In this document: piece after piece, positions 26,011 to 34,158 of the stretch
Layout of the letters: each line of letters begins with the position of its first letter
How positions within the stretch are numbered: the stretch's first letter is position 1
NCBI RefSeq assembly: GCF_041021955.1
Contig: NZ_CP158375.1
Location: 1,612,001 to 1,676,000 of the forward strand
Length of the DNA stretch: 64,000 bases
Direction of reading: 5' to 3'
Origin: Caulobacter sp. 73W
Lineage (GTDB): Bacteria; Pseudomonadota; Alphaproteobacteria; Caulobacterales; Caulobacteraceae
Notes under the pieces: generated by a model
What the model saw: the letters and a program-made list of their open reading frames with translations, nothing else
Databases searched by the model: none
What the model was told of the DNA's origin: nothing
Program-made: the position numbers and the translations under genes

Positions 26011-27813
26011 TTATTGGCCAGGCGCCCTCGGTCTAAAGTGGTTCGACGGCGACCAGGCCGGGAGCGCCGCCGGCAGGGATGGCCCGAGCCGCCCAAACTC
26101 CTCAGCCCCATGCACCACCCGCCCGTCCATGACCGTCAGGACCGATGAGATGTCATCGATCTGATCTTCCGGGACGCTGAAGTAGTCGCGGTCGAGCACG
26201 GCGAAGTCGGCCAGATGACCCGGGGCGACGGCGCCCAGCTCGGCTTCGGCGTTCATGAACCAGGCAGCCCCGCGGGTCCAGAGGCTCAGAGCTTCAGCTC
26301 GGGTGAGCCGGTTGTCATCGGCGAGCGCCTGGGAGCCGGACACCGACTTTCCGGTCACGGTCCAGCTGATGCCGACCCACGGGTTGTAGGTGGCGGCGCG
26401 GAAGGCGTCGGTCGTCATCGCCACAGGGATCCCGCTGTCGACCAGCGCGCGCAGGCGAGGCGTCCGCAGAGCCGCTTCGCGCCCGTGGGTTGCGATAAAC
26501 CCGTCGGCATGAAGGGCCATCTTGGCGTCGAGTGCGATGCCGCCTCCCAGGCGCCTCACACGCTCGATGTTTTGCGGGCTGATCGTCTCGGCGTGCTCCA
26601 GGCTCCAGCGCAGGCCGTCGATGGGAGCGGTCTTGTTCACCCGTTCCAGGGCGTCGAGAAACGGGGTGATGTTCTCGTCATAGGTGATGTGCATCCGAAA
26701 CGGGATGCGGCGCTGGATCAGGCGCGCGACATCCTGCTCGACGAACCGGTGCATCGTTTTGTGCTCGATGATTACGGGCGGCCGGTCGAAGTTCTCATGG
26801 TCATGCACCTCGCCGCTCAACACTTCGCCGGCGCCACGATACTCGTGCCCATGTTGCAAGGTGGGGTGAAGGTTCTGCCCGGGGCTGATCGGCGCCTTTT
26901 GGGTGATCGCCTCGATCTGCAGGTCCACCATATTGACCGGGCCGCCGTCGCCCAGCTGCAGGTCCACGAACGGCATGCGCACGTTCAGGCGATTGTCGCG
27001 AGCCAGCGCATCGACACGAGCTTGCGCAACCGGATAGGGCCACCTTCCCCCGTTGTCGACGACCGAGGTCACGCCGAGCCGGTTTAGGCCGCGCACACTG
27101 TAGGTGATCGAACTGAGCTGCTCTTCGAGGGTGGGCTGCGGAACCATCATCTCGAGCGCCAGGAACAGCCAGGTGTAGCCGTGGATCACGCCCGTGGGCT
27201 TGCCGTTAGCGTCCGTCTCGATCTGCACATCCGGCAACTTCGAGAACGGCTCAGAGCCGACGCCCAGGGCCGCCATCGCCTGTTCGTTCAAGAAGGCGCG
27301 ATTATAGGCGTACTGCACGATCGCCGGCCGATCCGGCACGGCCCGACGCAGCTCCTCCAAGGTCGGGAAACGGTTCTCCTTGAACTGGTAGGGTGACCAG
27401 CCCCCGATGACCTTGACCCACTGGCCTTGCGGCGTGCGGCGCGCCTGCTCGGTGAGCATGGCCAGCGCCTCGCGCAGGGTCGGCACCCCGTCCCAGCGAA
27501 CGTTGTAGTTGAAGGCAAGATCGTTGAGGACGTGGGTATGGGCGTCGATGATGCCGGGGATCAGCCGGCGGGCGCCGGCGTCGATCACCTCGGTCCGCGC
27601 GCTCGCCAGGCTGCGGATTTCGGCGTCGGAGCCGACCGAAAAGATGCGCCCGCTGCGAACCGCGAGCGCGGAGGCCTCAGGTTGAGCGCGGTTGCCGGTG
27701 AATATCTTCGCATTGACCACGATCAGATCGGCGCCGGCGACCGGCGCGGCTTGCGCAGGCGTGCTGGTGAACGAGACCGTCGCGATGGCGGCGATGAGAA
27801 GCGTGCGGATCAT
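26011..27813 (-). CDS. Exported amidohydrolase (YtcJ-like)
   Basis: A 600-residue metal-dependent hydrolase. The ATG at 27813, preceded by GAGGAAAG, opens a signal peptide (AAIATVSFTSTPAQAAP). The amidohydrolase-3 layout is clear: N-terminal strand ADLIVVNAKIFTGNRAQPEA, metal motif GIIDAHTHVLND, later His in LRWSLEHAETISPQNIER, catalytic Asp in PVAMTTDAFRAATYNPW, and the C-terminal composite-domain tail GAVAPGHLADFAVLDRDYF. Members act on amides, N-formyl compounds or cyclic ureas, and the substrate cannot be predicted. It stands alone, with more than 300 bp of non-coding sequence on both sides, and has no evident link to either neighbouring system. Confidence 0.9.
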   Translation of the reverse strand: MIRTLLIAAIATVSFTSTPAQAAPVAGADLIVVNAKIFTGNRAQPEASALAVRSGRIFSVGSDAEIRSLASARTEVIDAGARRLIPGIIDAHTHVLNDLAFNYNVRWDGVPTLREALAMLTEQARRTPQGQWVKVIGGWSPYQFKENRFPTLEELRRAVPDRPAIVQYAYNRAFLNEQAMAALGVGSEPFSKLPDVQIETDANGKPTGVIHGYTWLFLALEMMVPQPTLEEQLSSITYSVRGLNRLGVTSVVDNGGRWPYPVAQARVDALARDNRLNVRMPFVDLQLGDGGPVNMVDLQIEAITQKAPISPGQNLHPTLQHGHEYRGAGEVLSGEVHDHENFDRPPVIIEHKTMHRFVEQDVARLIQRRIPFRMHITYDENITPFLDALERVNKTAPIDGLRWSLEHAETISPQNIERVRRLGGGIALDAKMALHADGFIATHGREAALRTPRLRALVDSGIPVAMTTDAFRAATYNPWVGISWTVTGKSVSGSQALADDNRLTRAEALSLWTRGAAWFMNAEAELGAVAPGHLADFAVLDRDYFSVPEDQIDDISSVLTVMDGRVVHGAEEFGRLGPSLPAALPAWSPSNHFRPRAPGQ

Positions 27814-28172
27814 TCTTTCCTCGTTCAACCTTCAGCGGGGGCGGGTGCGGCGCAGGGCGGGACATTTTGGTCGCGCAAAGCACCGGGCGGCCTCACCGCA
27901 AAGCTTCTCGCAGCTGTGGCGTAAGGCGGTAGACCGCTATGGAGGCACACCGTGTCGCGTCGGGAGGAACACCGGCGGCGACCGAGACCGATCGAAGAGC
28001 AGACTGGAGCCGCCACGGCTTGGCTCTCCTAGGGCGCAAGCCGCGGTCGCGCCGTCTGACGATAGGACTTGCGCCAGGGCGGTCCGCTCGCGCTCAGGGC
28101 GACCAGGCCGCTGAGCGTGTCCCGGGAGGATCGAAGCTCAACGGTTCTGGGGCGCAATGGACGCCGCGAGGC
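27814..28172. other. Intergenic region upstream of the amidohydrolase
   Basis: 359 bp of GC-rich sequence that should hold the amidohydrolase promoter on the minus strand and the 3' end of the cupin transcript. No convincing gene, hairpin terminator or repeat is seen; short open frames on both strands lack ribosome sites and protein-like composition. Confidence 0.5.
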
Positions 28173-28523
28173 TCAGCCGCGAGCGGCGCGCCAATTGGGA
28201 TAGGTGACATAGGCGGTCCGGGCGCCCGTGGGGCCGGCCTTGATGGTCACCTCGACGCCCTTGGGCATGTGGACAATCCCGCCGGGGCCGGCCGAAACGG
28301 TGTCTCCCTCCGAGGTGACGTCCAGGCTCCCCTCCAGGATGATCATCACATCGTCGACCAGCATGGTTTCGGTCAGGGTCGCACCGGGTCCCCAGCGGCC
28401 GTAGCCGATGCTGATGGGCGCGCCGTCCGCCTCGTTCACGACATCACCGGTCTCAATGTCGCCGTCCTGGTCGGGCGAGCGCTCCATGGCGGCGTCGTCG
28501 GCTGTAAATCCCTGCATCTTCAT
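28173..28523 (-). CDS. Small cupin-domain protein
   Basis: A 116-residue single-domain cupin. The ATG at 28523 follows GGGAG; the longer frame to 28598 has no supported start. The beta-barrel core is visible in [38 protein letters not shown] and [20 protein letters not shown], similar to EutQ-like cupins. The usual two-His motif 1 is not obvious, so metal binding is doubtful. Its start overlaps the stop of the preceding RTX gene (ATGA), but that junction looks secondary because the RTX protein is truncated there, so no functional link should be assumed. Confidence 0.8.
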   Translation of the reverse strand: MKMQGFTADDAAMERSPDQDGDIETGDVVNEADGAPISIGYGRWGPGATLTETMLVDDVMIILEGSLDVTSEGDTVSAGPGGIVHMPKGVEVTIKAGPTGARTAYVTYPNWRAARG

Positions 28524-29925
28524 GATGCGCTCCCGCTGTTGTTGTGGGGCGCAATGCTCGAGGGACGAGACCGATCCGCGGTACGACCACTGATGCATGG
28601 CCGTGGCAGCGAGAAGGCGGCGTTGTCCAGCGCGCCGCGCCAGACGACGGGGTACTGGTGATATTGGAATGAGACCACCAGTCTATCGCCTTGGGCAATG
28701 CTGAAATCAGTCACGATATTTGGCGTCGGCGCCCAGCCTCCGACGCTGGAGAAATTCGATAGAGAAAAGATGTCCGCTCCCGCGCCGCCGGTGAAGGTTG
28801 AAGCGGTTCCGCTGAGGCGGTCCGCCCCCGCCCCGCCCTCGAGCGTCGCGCCCTGGCCGGTGAACTGATCGTCTCCGTCGCCTCCGCGGCCGATGTCGCC
28901 GGGCTTTGCATTGATGAAGTCATTGCCGGCGCCGCACTCCAGGACGTCCTGGCCTTCACCGCCGATCAGGGTGTCGTCGCCATCCTCTCCAAAGAGGGTG
29001 TTGACGCTGTCCTGGTCGTCCTCATGGCCGGTGTAGCGCCCGCCCGCCCACAGCTGGTCATTGCCGGATCCGCCGCGAAGCGTATCACTGCCGCGTCCGC
29101 CGATCAGAATGTCGTTTCCGGATCCGCCGCTCAGCTTGTCGGCGCCAAGTCCCCCTTCAAGAAGGTCATCTCCGCCTGCGCCGTCAGCGACATCGTCGCC
29201 TGCCTGGCCAAGGAATGTGTCGGGGCCAGCGGTCCCCTGCCACGCCCCTCCGGAGCCACCGGAGAGCTGAACGAACTCGCCGCTGTTGATGAAATCGGCG
29301 ATGGTCAGGCTCGGCGCGCCCTCGAAGGCGAAGGCGTAGTCCCGGTCGTCGATGAGGTCGTTTCCGTTGACGTCGGCGATCAGATACGTCGTCGAACCGC
29401 TCTTCCACGTGAAGAGGCCCAGATACTGCGACCGGAGTTTCGCGCCGATGGGCTCGCTCACGGAGAGCGCAAAGTTCGAGTTCTCCAATGGTCCGCCCCA
29501 GGCGATCTTGCGGCTCGTGAAGAAGTACTCGAGCTGGACGCGATCGCCTTGGCTCGAGGAGAAGTCCGCGATGCGATCGATGGCGCCGGATTGCCCAGGC
29601 GAAGGTCGGGCGCGACTGACAACATGAACCAGTCGGCGCCCGAACCGCCGATCATGCGATCGATCTTGCCGTCGTTGTAGGTCTGGCTACGGCCCTCCCG
29701 CAGGATGTCGTCGCCCGGACCGCCGTCCAGAATATCGGCGCCCCAGTCGCCGGTCAGTTCATCATCGCCGGCGCCGCCATTGATGATGTCGTCGCCTCCC
29801 TGGCCGTACGACGGGGTGGCGTCATCGCCATGGAGGTAATCGTTGCCGCCATTGCCGTTGATGGTGTCGGCGCCATTGGTCCCGTAGTGGACGTCCAGGC
29901 CTTCGCCGCCATTGAATACAGCCAT
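28520..29925 (-). pseudogene. RTX (hemolysin-type Ca-binding repeat) protein, frameshifted and truncated
   Basis: A secreted-type beta-roll protein with two tandem modules. From the ATG at 29925 (GGGGGGAG site) come repeats such as GADTINGNGGNDYLHGDD and GAGDDELTGDWGADILDGG. The frame breaks near 29594-29596 after APDLRLG; adding one G gives [20 protein letters not shown], continuing into the second frame. That frame has a cap ([14 protein letters not shown] ... [19 protein letters not shown]), a second repeat block and the start of a second cap ([11 protein letters not shown]). The second cap then stops and is replaced by about 25 unrelated residues up to the cupin start. Such proteins normally leave by type I secretion; the missing C-terminus probably removes the secretion signal. 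Confidence 0.8.
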
Positions 29926-29966
29926 TCTCCCCCCTAAGCGCCGTCTGCGGTCTAGCCGAAACGTCG

Positions 29967-29978
29967 TGCGGAGCACAA
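29967..29978 (-). promoter_or_regulatory. TTGTGC-N3-GCA motif upstream of the RTX gene
   Basis: Read on the minus strand the site is TTGTGCTCCGCA, 42 bp before the RTX start. The same TTGTGC-N3-GCA pattern occurs at 30833 and 36212 in front of two capsule-locus genes. It fits the TGC-N3/4-GCA type of site reported for PhaR/AniA-like regulators; the assignment is inference. Confidence 0.35.
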
Positions 29979-30093
29979 CCTTAGATGGCCATTGCGGACA
30001 CCATTAGCGGCGATGCGAGATGGCTTGGGGAGGTGAACTTCCATCACCGCCTTCTGATCCGCCGACCGCCCTTACGGCGCCGCCCGCGATCGC

Positions 30094-30735
30094 TCAGTAG
30101 GCCGTCTTCTGGAAGAGGACGACGAGGGCGGTCTTGAAGAGGATCTTCAGGTCCAGGGCGACCGACCAGTTCTCGATGTAGGCCACGTCCATGCGCACGC
30201 GCTCGGCCATCAGGTTGTCGCAGGACTTGCCGCGCAGGCCGCTGACCTGGGCCAGACCCGTGAGGCCTGGGCGGACCAGGTAGCGGGCGTCGTAGTCGGC
30301 CACCTGGCCGCGGCACAGGACGTCGTGGTCGACGGCGTGCGGACGCGGACCGATCAGGGACATCTCGCCCTTCAGCACATTGATGAGCTGCGGCAGCTCG
30401 TCGATGCTGGAGCGGCGCAGGAAGCGGCCGATGGCGGTGATGCGGTCATCGTCGCGGGTGGCCTGCTTGAAAGCGCCTTCCTCGGCGACCCGCATCGAGC
30501 GGAACTTCAGGATCAGGAAGGTCTTGCCGTTCAGGCCGGTGCGGCGCTGGCGGAAGAAGATCGGACCCTTGGACGACAGCGCCACGCCCAGCGCGGCCGG
30601 GATCGTGATGGGCAGGGTGAAGAGCAACATCGCAAACGCCACGACCACGTCGATGGCGCGCTTCAACACACTGGTGACCGCCGCCGGCGCGCTCTCTGTC
30701 GCCAGCATCCCATCCGCTGTGTCGCTATTGAACAT
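30094..30735 (-). CDS. Small phosphoglycosyl transferase (bacterial sugar transferase, PssY/PglC-like)
   Basis: A 213-residue monotopic enzyme that transfers a sugar-1-phosphate to undecaprenyl phosphate, starting capsule repeat-unit synthesis. One re-entrant hydrophobic segment (AIDVVVAFAMLLFTLPITI) precedes the catalytic domain with GPIFFRQRRTGLNGKTF, ILKFRSMR, RRSSIDELPQLINVLKGEMS (Asp-Glu pair), LIGPRP and VRPGLTGLAQVSG. It lacks the extra membrane helices and CoA-binding-like domain of WbaP/WcaJ proteins, so it belongs to the minimal class, as do PssY/PssZ of Caulobacter. The ATG at 30735 is preferred over a TTG two codons upstream. It lies at the 3' end of the first capsule gene block. 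Confidence 0.92.
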   Translation of the reverse strand: MFNSDTADGMLATESAPAAVTSVLKRAIDVVVAFAMLLFTLPITIPAALGVALSSKGPIFFRQRRTGLNGKTFLILKFRSMRVAEEGAFKQATRDDDRITAIGRFLRRSSIDELPQLINVLKGEMSLIGPRPHAVDHDVLCRGQVADYDARYLVRPGLTGLAQVSGLRGKSCDNLMAERVRMDVAYIENWSVALDLKILFKTALVVLFQKTAY

Positions 30736-30832
30736 CCCCAACCCTACGCCGTCGTTCGCGAACCAAGCGTCGCCAGAAGTGATGACACGCAGAACGTGGT
30801 TAGCTCGTCTTTGTGCACGAAGCCACAGCCAG

Positions 30833-30850
30833 TTGTGCGGTGCAGCACAA
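30833..30850. promoter_or_regulatory. 18-bp inverted repeat TTGTGC-N6-GCACAA upstream of the sugar transferase
   Basis: TTGTGC GGTGCA GCACAA is a perfect 6-bp inverted repeat 98 bp upstream of the sugar transferase start. It also contains TTGTGCGGTGCA, which differs at one base from the site at 36212. Another TTGTGCAC occurs at 30811. A transcription-factor site is likely; the factor is unknown. Confidence 0.45.
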
Positions 30851-30908
30851 TCTGCGGCGATGTGGCTGGAAGTCGCGTCCGGCGCCTGCCGCCTGTGCGG
30901 CGACCCTT

Positions 30909-31712
30909 CTACGCCGCCAGATCCTCGACCACGATGGGGCCCTTGGCTGCGGTTCGGCGGGTCTGGAGGAACCGGCGGTCCTCACCTTCCAGCACGACGG
31001 CCGTCAGGACGCCGGTGGCATAGGCTCCGGTATCGACGCCGATACGGCGCTTGTCGGCATGCGGGTCGTCGGCTGGCGTGTGCCCGTGGACGACGACCTT
31101 CTCGAAAGCGCGCGTGTCGTTGAGGAACTCGCCGCGGATCCACAGCCGGTCACGGCGGGTCTGCTGATCCAGCGGGACGCCCGGACGGGCGCCCGCGTGG
31201 ACGAAGGTGTAGTCGCCCAGGGTGACGGCCTCTTCCAGGCTTTGCAGGAAGCTGACGTGAGATGCCGGCATGGCCGCCCGAAGCTCGACCTGCGCCGCTT
31301 TCCAGGCCTCAGGCTCCGCCCCGCGGAGCGGCGGGTTCACGCGATAGGAGGTCAGGGTCTCGCGCCCACCAAACTCGCACCAGGTTTCGCCGACCATCGG
31401 ATCGGCCAGGAACTCGAGCAGCGTGTCGTCGTGATTGCCGGCCAGGAAGCGTACCGCGATGGGTGAGCGCTCCTTGAGCATGACGAGGGTCTGCAGGACC
31501 GCGTCGGAACGCGGCCCCCGGTCCACATAGTCGCCAAGCATGACCAAGGCGGAGGCTTGGGACGGGCGCTTGAGCGCCTCGTCGTAGATGCGCTCTAACA
31601 GGGCGTTCAGCAGGTCCGCGCAGCCATGGACGTCACCGATGGCGTAGATGCGAACGCCTTCCGGCGGCCTTGCTGGCTTGGCGTTCGCGAACGAAAACAG
31701 ACGCTTGAACAT
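30909..31712 (-). CDS. Calcineurin-like metallophosphoesterase (PP1/ApaH-like serine/threonine phosphatase)
   Basis: A cytoplasmic phosphatase of 267 residues. The metallophosphatase blocks are complete: IYAIGDVHGCADLL (GDxHG), VMLGDYVDRGPRSDAV (GDxxDRG), FLAGNHDDTLLEF (GNHD), LGDYTFVHAGARPGVPLD and VVVHGHTPADDPHADKRRI. This is the bacterial PrpA/B-like or ApaH-like family. It sits between the sugar transferase and the BY-kinase genes and is read in the same direction, 41 bp after the kinase stop. It could dephosphorylate a capsule regulator, although PPP-type phosphatases acting on the kinase's phosphotyrosines would be unusual. No membrane segment or signal is present. Confidence 0.9.
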   Translation of the reverse strand: MFKRLFSFANAKPARPPEGVRIYAIGDVHGCADLLNALLERIYDEALKRPSQASALVMLGDYVDRGPRSDAVLQTLVMLKERSPIAVRFLAGNHDDTLLEFLADPMVGETWCEFGGRETLTSYRVNPPLRGAEPEAWKAAQVELRAAMPASHVSFLQSLEEAVTLGDYTFVHAGARPGVPLDQQTRRDRLWIRGEFLNDTRAFEKVVVHGHTPADDPHADKRRIGVDTGAYATGVLTAVVLEGEDRRFLQTRRTAAKGPIVVEDLAA

Positions 31713-31753
31713 CGAGCTCTTGGGTTGCCTTGCGGCCGCGTCAGCGTGGCCGC

Positions 31754-34012
31754 TTAGCTGGCATAATACTTCTTGTATTCGCCATAGTAATAGCCCGCGT
31801 CGCCGTAGCCGTAGCGAGCCTGCTCCTTCATATCGATCTGGGTCAGGGCGACGCCGGCCAGGTGCGAGCCGGTGCCACGCAGCAGATCGAGCGCGGACTC
31901 GATGGCCTTTTGCGGCGTCTTGCGCCAGCGGGCCAGGAAGACGACCGCGTCGGCCTTGGGCGCGAGGACGCGGGTGTCGGCCACGGGCAGGAGCGGCGCG
32001 GTGTCGAGGATGATCATGTCGAAGCGGCGGCGAAGTTCGGCCAGCAGCTTGTCCATGGCTTCGGTCCCAAAGACGTCCTTGGGCGTGAAGTTGCTGACCG
32101 CCAGCGGCAGGAACGAGGCGCCGGTCTTGGGATCGACCTTGAGGACTTGCTCCAAAGTCGCCTGACCCGACAGGACTTCAAGCAGACCAACGGTCGGCTC
32201 GACGCCCAGGACGCGGTTGACCGTGCGGCGACGCAGGTCGCAGTCGACCACGACGGTGCGCTGTCCCTGCATGGCGATGGCGCGGCCCAGCGAGATCGAG
32301 GTCGTGGTCTTGCCCTCGCCCGGGAGGGACGAAGTGATGGCCACCACCTGAACCTGCTGACCCAGCTTGGCGTAGCGGATCGAGGCGCGAAGATTTCGGA
32401 ACGCCTCGGAGAAGCCGGACAGCGGCTTTTCGACCACGAAGTCGACCGGCGACGACTTGGTGTCGGCGACCGACGCCAAGGTCGGCACGCCGCCGAGATA
32501 GGAGACGCCCAGGCGACGCTCCACATCTTGCGACGTGGTCAGGCCGCTATCGAGCATCTCGGCGATGATCAAGGCGGCGAAGCCTGCGCCGACGGCCAGG
32601 ACGAAGCCCAAGGCCAGGTTCAGCGGCACCTTCGGCGCACTTTGGCCCGTGGGGATCTTGGCCTTGGAGACGACGCGGGCGTCGGAGGCTTCGATACCCT
32701 GCTGCGAGCTCGTTTCCTTGAAGCGGTTCAGATAGCTCTCATAGAGGGTCCGGACGGCTTCGGCGTCGCGCTCCAGTTCGCGCAATCGCACGGCTGCTTT
32801 GTTGTTGCTGGCGAGCGTGCCGCGCGCCGCGCCCAGGCTGCCGGCCATGGAGCCGGTGCGCTGACGCGCGATTTGGGTCTGCGTCTCCAGATTGGTGATG
32901 ATCCGACGGGTCTCGGCCTGGATCTGACCGTCGACGTCTTCCAGCTCACGCTGAGCCTTGAGCATCTCCGGGTGGCGAGCGCCGTAGCGGCCCTGCAGGT
33001 CAGCGACGCGGCCCGAGATGGTGGCGCGCTGCTGGCGCAGCTGCTGGATCACCTGGGAGTCCAGCGCTTCGCCAAGTTCCTGGCCGGAGGCGCCGGCGGC
33101 GAGTTGGCGGCGGGCAGCCGAGAGGCGCGCTTCCTGCTCGGCCTGAGCGGCGCGCGAGGTCGCTACCTGCTGGTTGTAGGCCGAAATCTCCTGCTCGGTC
33201 AGGGTCGCGCCCGAGGAGCTGAGCAGATTGTTGGAGATCTTGTATTGCGCGACCGCATTCTCGGCGGTCTGCACCTGACCACGCAGCTCGTTGAGCTTGG
33301 TGTTCAGCCAGGTGTTGGCTTGCTTCGTCGCGTCGAACTTCGCCTCCAGCTGCTCGAGCAGATAGAGGTCGGCGAAAGCATTGGCGATCCGAGCAGACTT
33401 CGCAGGATCGACAGACGTGTAGCTGACATTGATGACGTAGGTCAGGCCGCTGCGGCGCACGCCAAGACCGGCCAGCACGCGATCAACGATAGCCTCACGC
33501 TCTCGCTGTGCTTCCACGGGGCTTAGCTTGGCGTTCTCGGGTTTGGCGGCGCCCACCAGGGACGCGACGCCACCCACGACCATCTTCAGGCCGGATGGCT
33601 TGGCCACCTTAGGATTGAACTCGGGGTCCTCGTCGAGCTTCAAGCGCGTAACCACGCGCTCAGCCAGCTGGCGCGATTTGAGGATTTCGACCTCGGTGTC
33701 GACAACGCTGCTATCGGCCGGGAGCCCTGACATGACGGCGGCGACGTCGGTCACCTGCTCCTTACGCGTGTCGAGCATCACGTTGGCGGTGGCGGTGTAT
33801 TTAGGCGTCTGCAACAGGGTGAAGACGACGGCCGCCACGAACACCCCAAGAGCCACCGCGCCAAACAGGCGCAGGCGGCGACGGAAGATGCTGATCAAGT
33901 GCGTCAGATCGAGATTCGGCGCGAAAGCGAAACCGCCCTCAGCGATCCCTTCGCTACGCCCGTCCTGATTGGAGCCAGCGGGATTGGGGGACATCGAATT
34001 CATCGAAAGCAT
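31754..34012 (-). CDS. wzc: Polysaccharide co-polymerase with tyrosine autokinase domain (Wzc-like BY-kinase)
   Basis: An inner-membrane protein of about 752 residues that controls capsule chain length and export. The N-terminal Wzz domain starts after a membrane helix (VALGVFVAAVVFTLLQ) and includes TATANVMLDTRKEQ. A long coiled coil spans about 220-430, and the second helix is near LALGFVLAVGAGFAALIIA. The cytoplasmic kinase carries Walker A (SSLPGEGKTTTS), Walker A' (TVVVDCDLRRR) and Walker B (MIILDTAPL). It ends in a Tyr-rich tail (RYGYGDAGYYYGEYKKYYAS) with eight Tyr. Kinase and co-polymerase are fused, as in E. coli Wzc. The start could be any of several Met codons between 33994 and 34012. 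It should work with the Wza-like protein at 39,263. Confidence 0.93.
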   Translation of the reverse strand: MLSMNSMSPNPAGSNQDGRSEGIAEGGFAFAPNLDLTHLISIFRRRLRLFGAVALGVFVAAVVFTLLQTPKYTATANVMLDTRKEQVTDVAAVMSGLPADSSVVDTEVEILKSRQLAERVVTRLKLDEDPEFNPKVAKPSGLKMVVGGVASLVGAAKPENAKLSPVEAQREREAIVDRVLAGLGVRRSGLTYVINVSYTSVDPAKSARIANAFADLYLLEQLEAKFDATKQANTWLNTKLNELRGQVQTAENAVAQYKISNNLLSSSGATLTEQEISAYNQQVATSRAAQAEQEARLSAARRQLAAGASGQELGEALDSQVIQQLRQQRATISGRVADLQGRYGARHPEMLKAQRELEDVDGQIQAETRRIITNLETQTQIARQRTGSMAGSLGAARGTLASNNKAAVRLRELERDAEAVRTLYESYLNRFKETSSQQGIEASDARVVSKAKIPTGQSAPKVPLNLALGFVLAVGAGFAALIIAEMLDSGLTTSQDVERRLGVSYLGGVPTLASVADTKSSPVDFVVEKPLSGFSEAFRNLRASIRYAKLGQQVQVVAITSSLPGEGKTTTSISLGRAIAMQGQRTVVVDCDLRRRTVNRVLGVEPTVGLLEVLSGQATLEQVLKVDPKTGASFLPLAVSNFTPKDVFGTEAMDKLLAELRRRFDMIILDTAPLLPVADTRVLAPKADAVVFLARWRKTPQKAIESALDLLRGTGSHLAGVALTQIDMKEQARYGYGDAGYYYGEYKKYYAS

Positions 34013-34097
34013 AACCTTCAATCTGTACCAGCCCAGGACGCCTCAGGGCCTTCGCACACGCAACAGGCAAGTGGCATACCAGCGTGCCACTGACCAG

Positions 34098-34132
34098 AAG
34101 AAAGGCGCCGGAGGTGGTTAACCGCCGGCGCC
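34098..34132 (-). terminator. Rho-independent terminator after the outer-membrane protein gene
   Basis: On the minus strand GGCGCCGG ... CCGGCGCC (8-bp core stem) is followed by TTTCTTC, 27 bp past the stop of the beta-barrel gene. It separates that gene from wzc, which then needs its own promoter in the short gap 34013-34097 or depends on read-through. Confidence 0.75.
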
Positions 34133-34158
34133 CAATTCACTTGCGAAACCTAGCCGTC

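Noticed and set aside
31730-33526. 598-codon plus-strand open frame opposite wzc
   Set aside because: Antisense shadow of the BY-kinase gene; product has no recognisable motif and no ribosome site.
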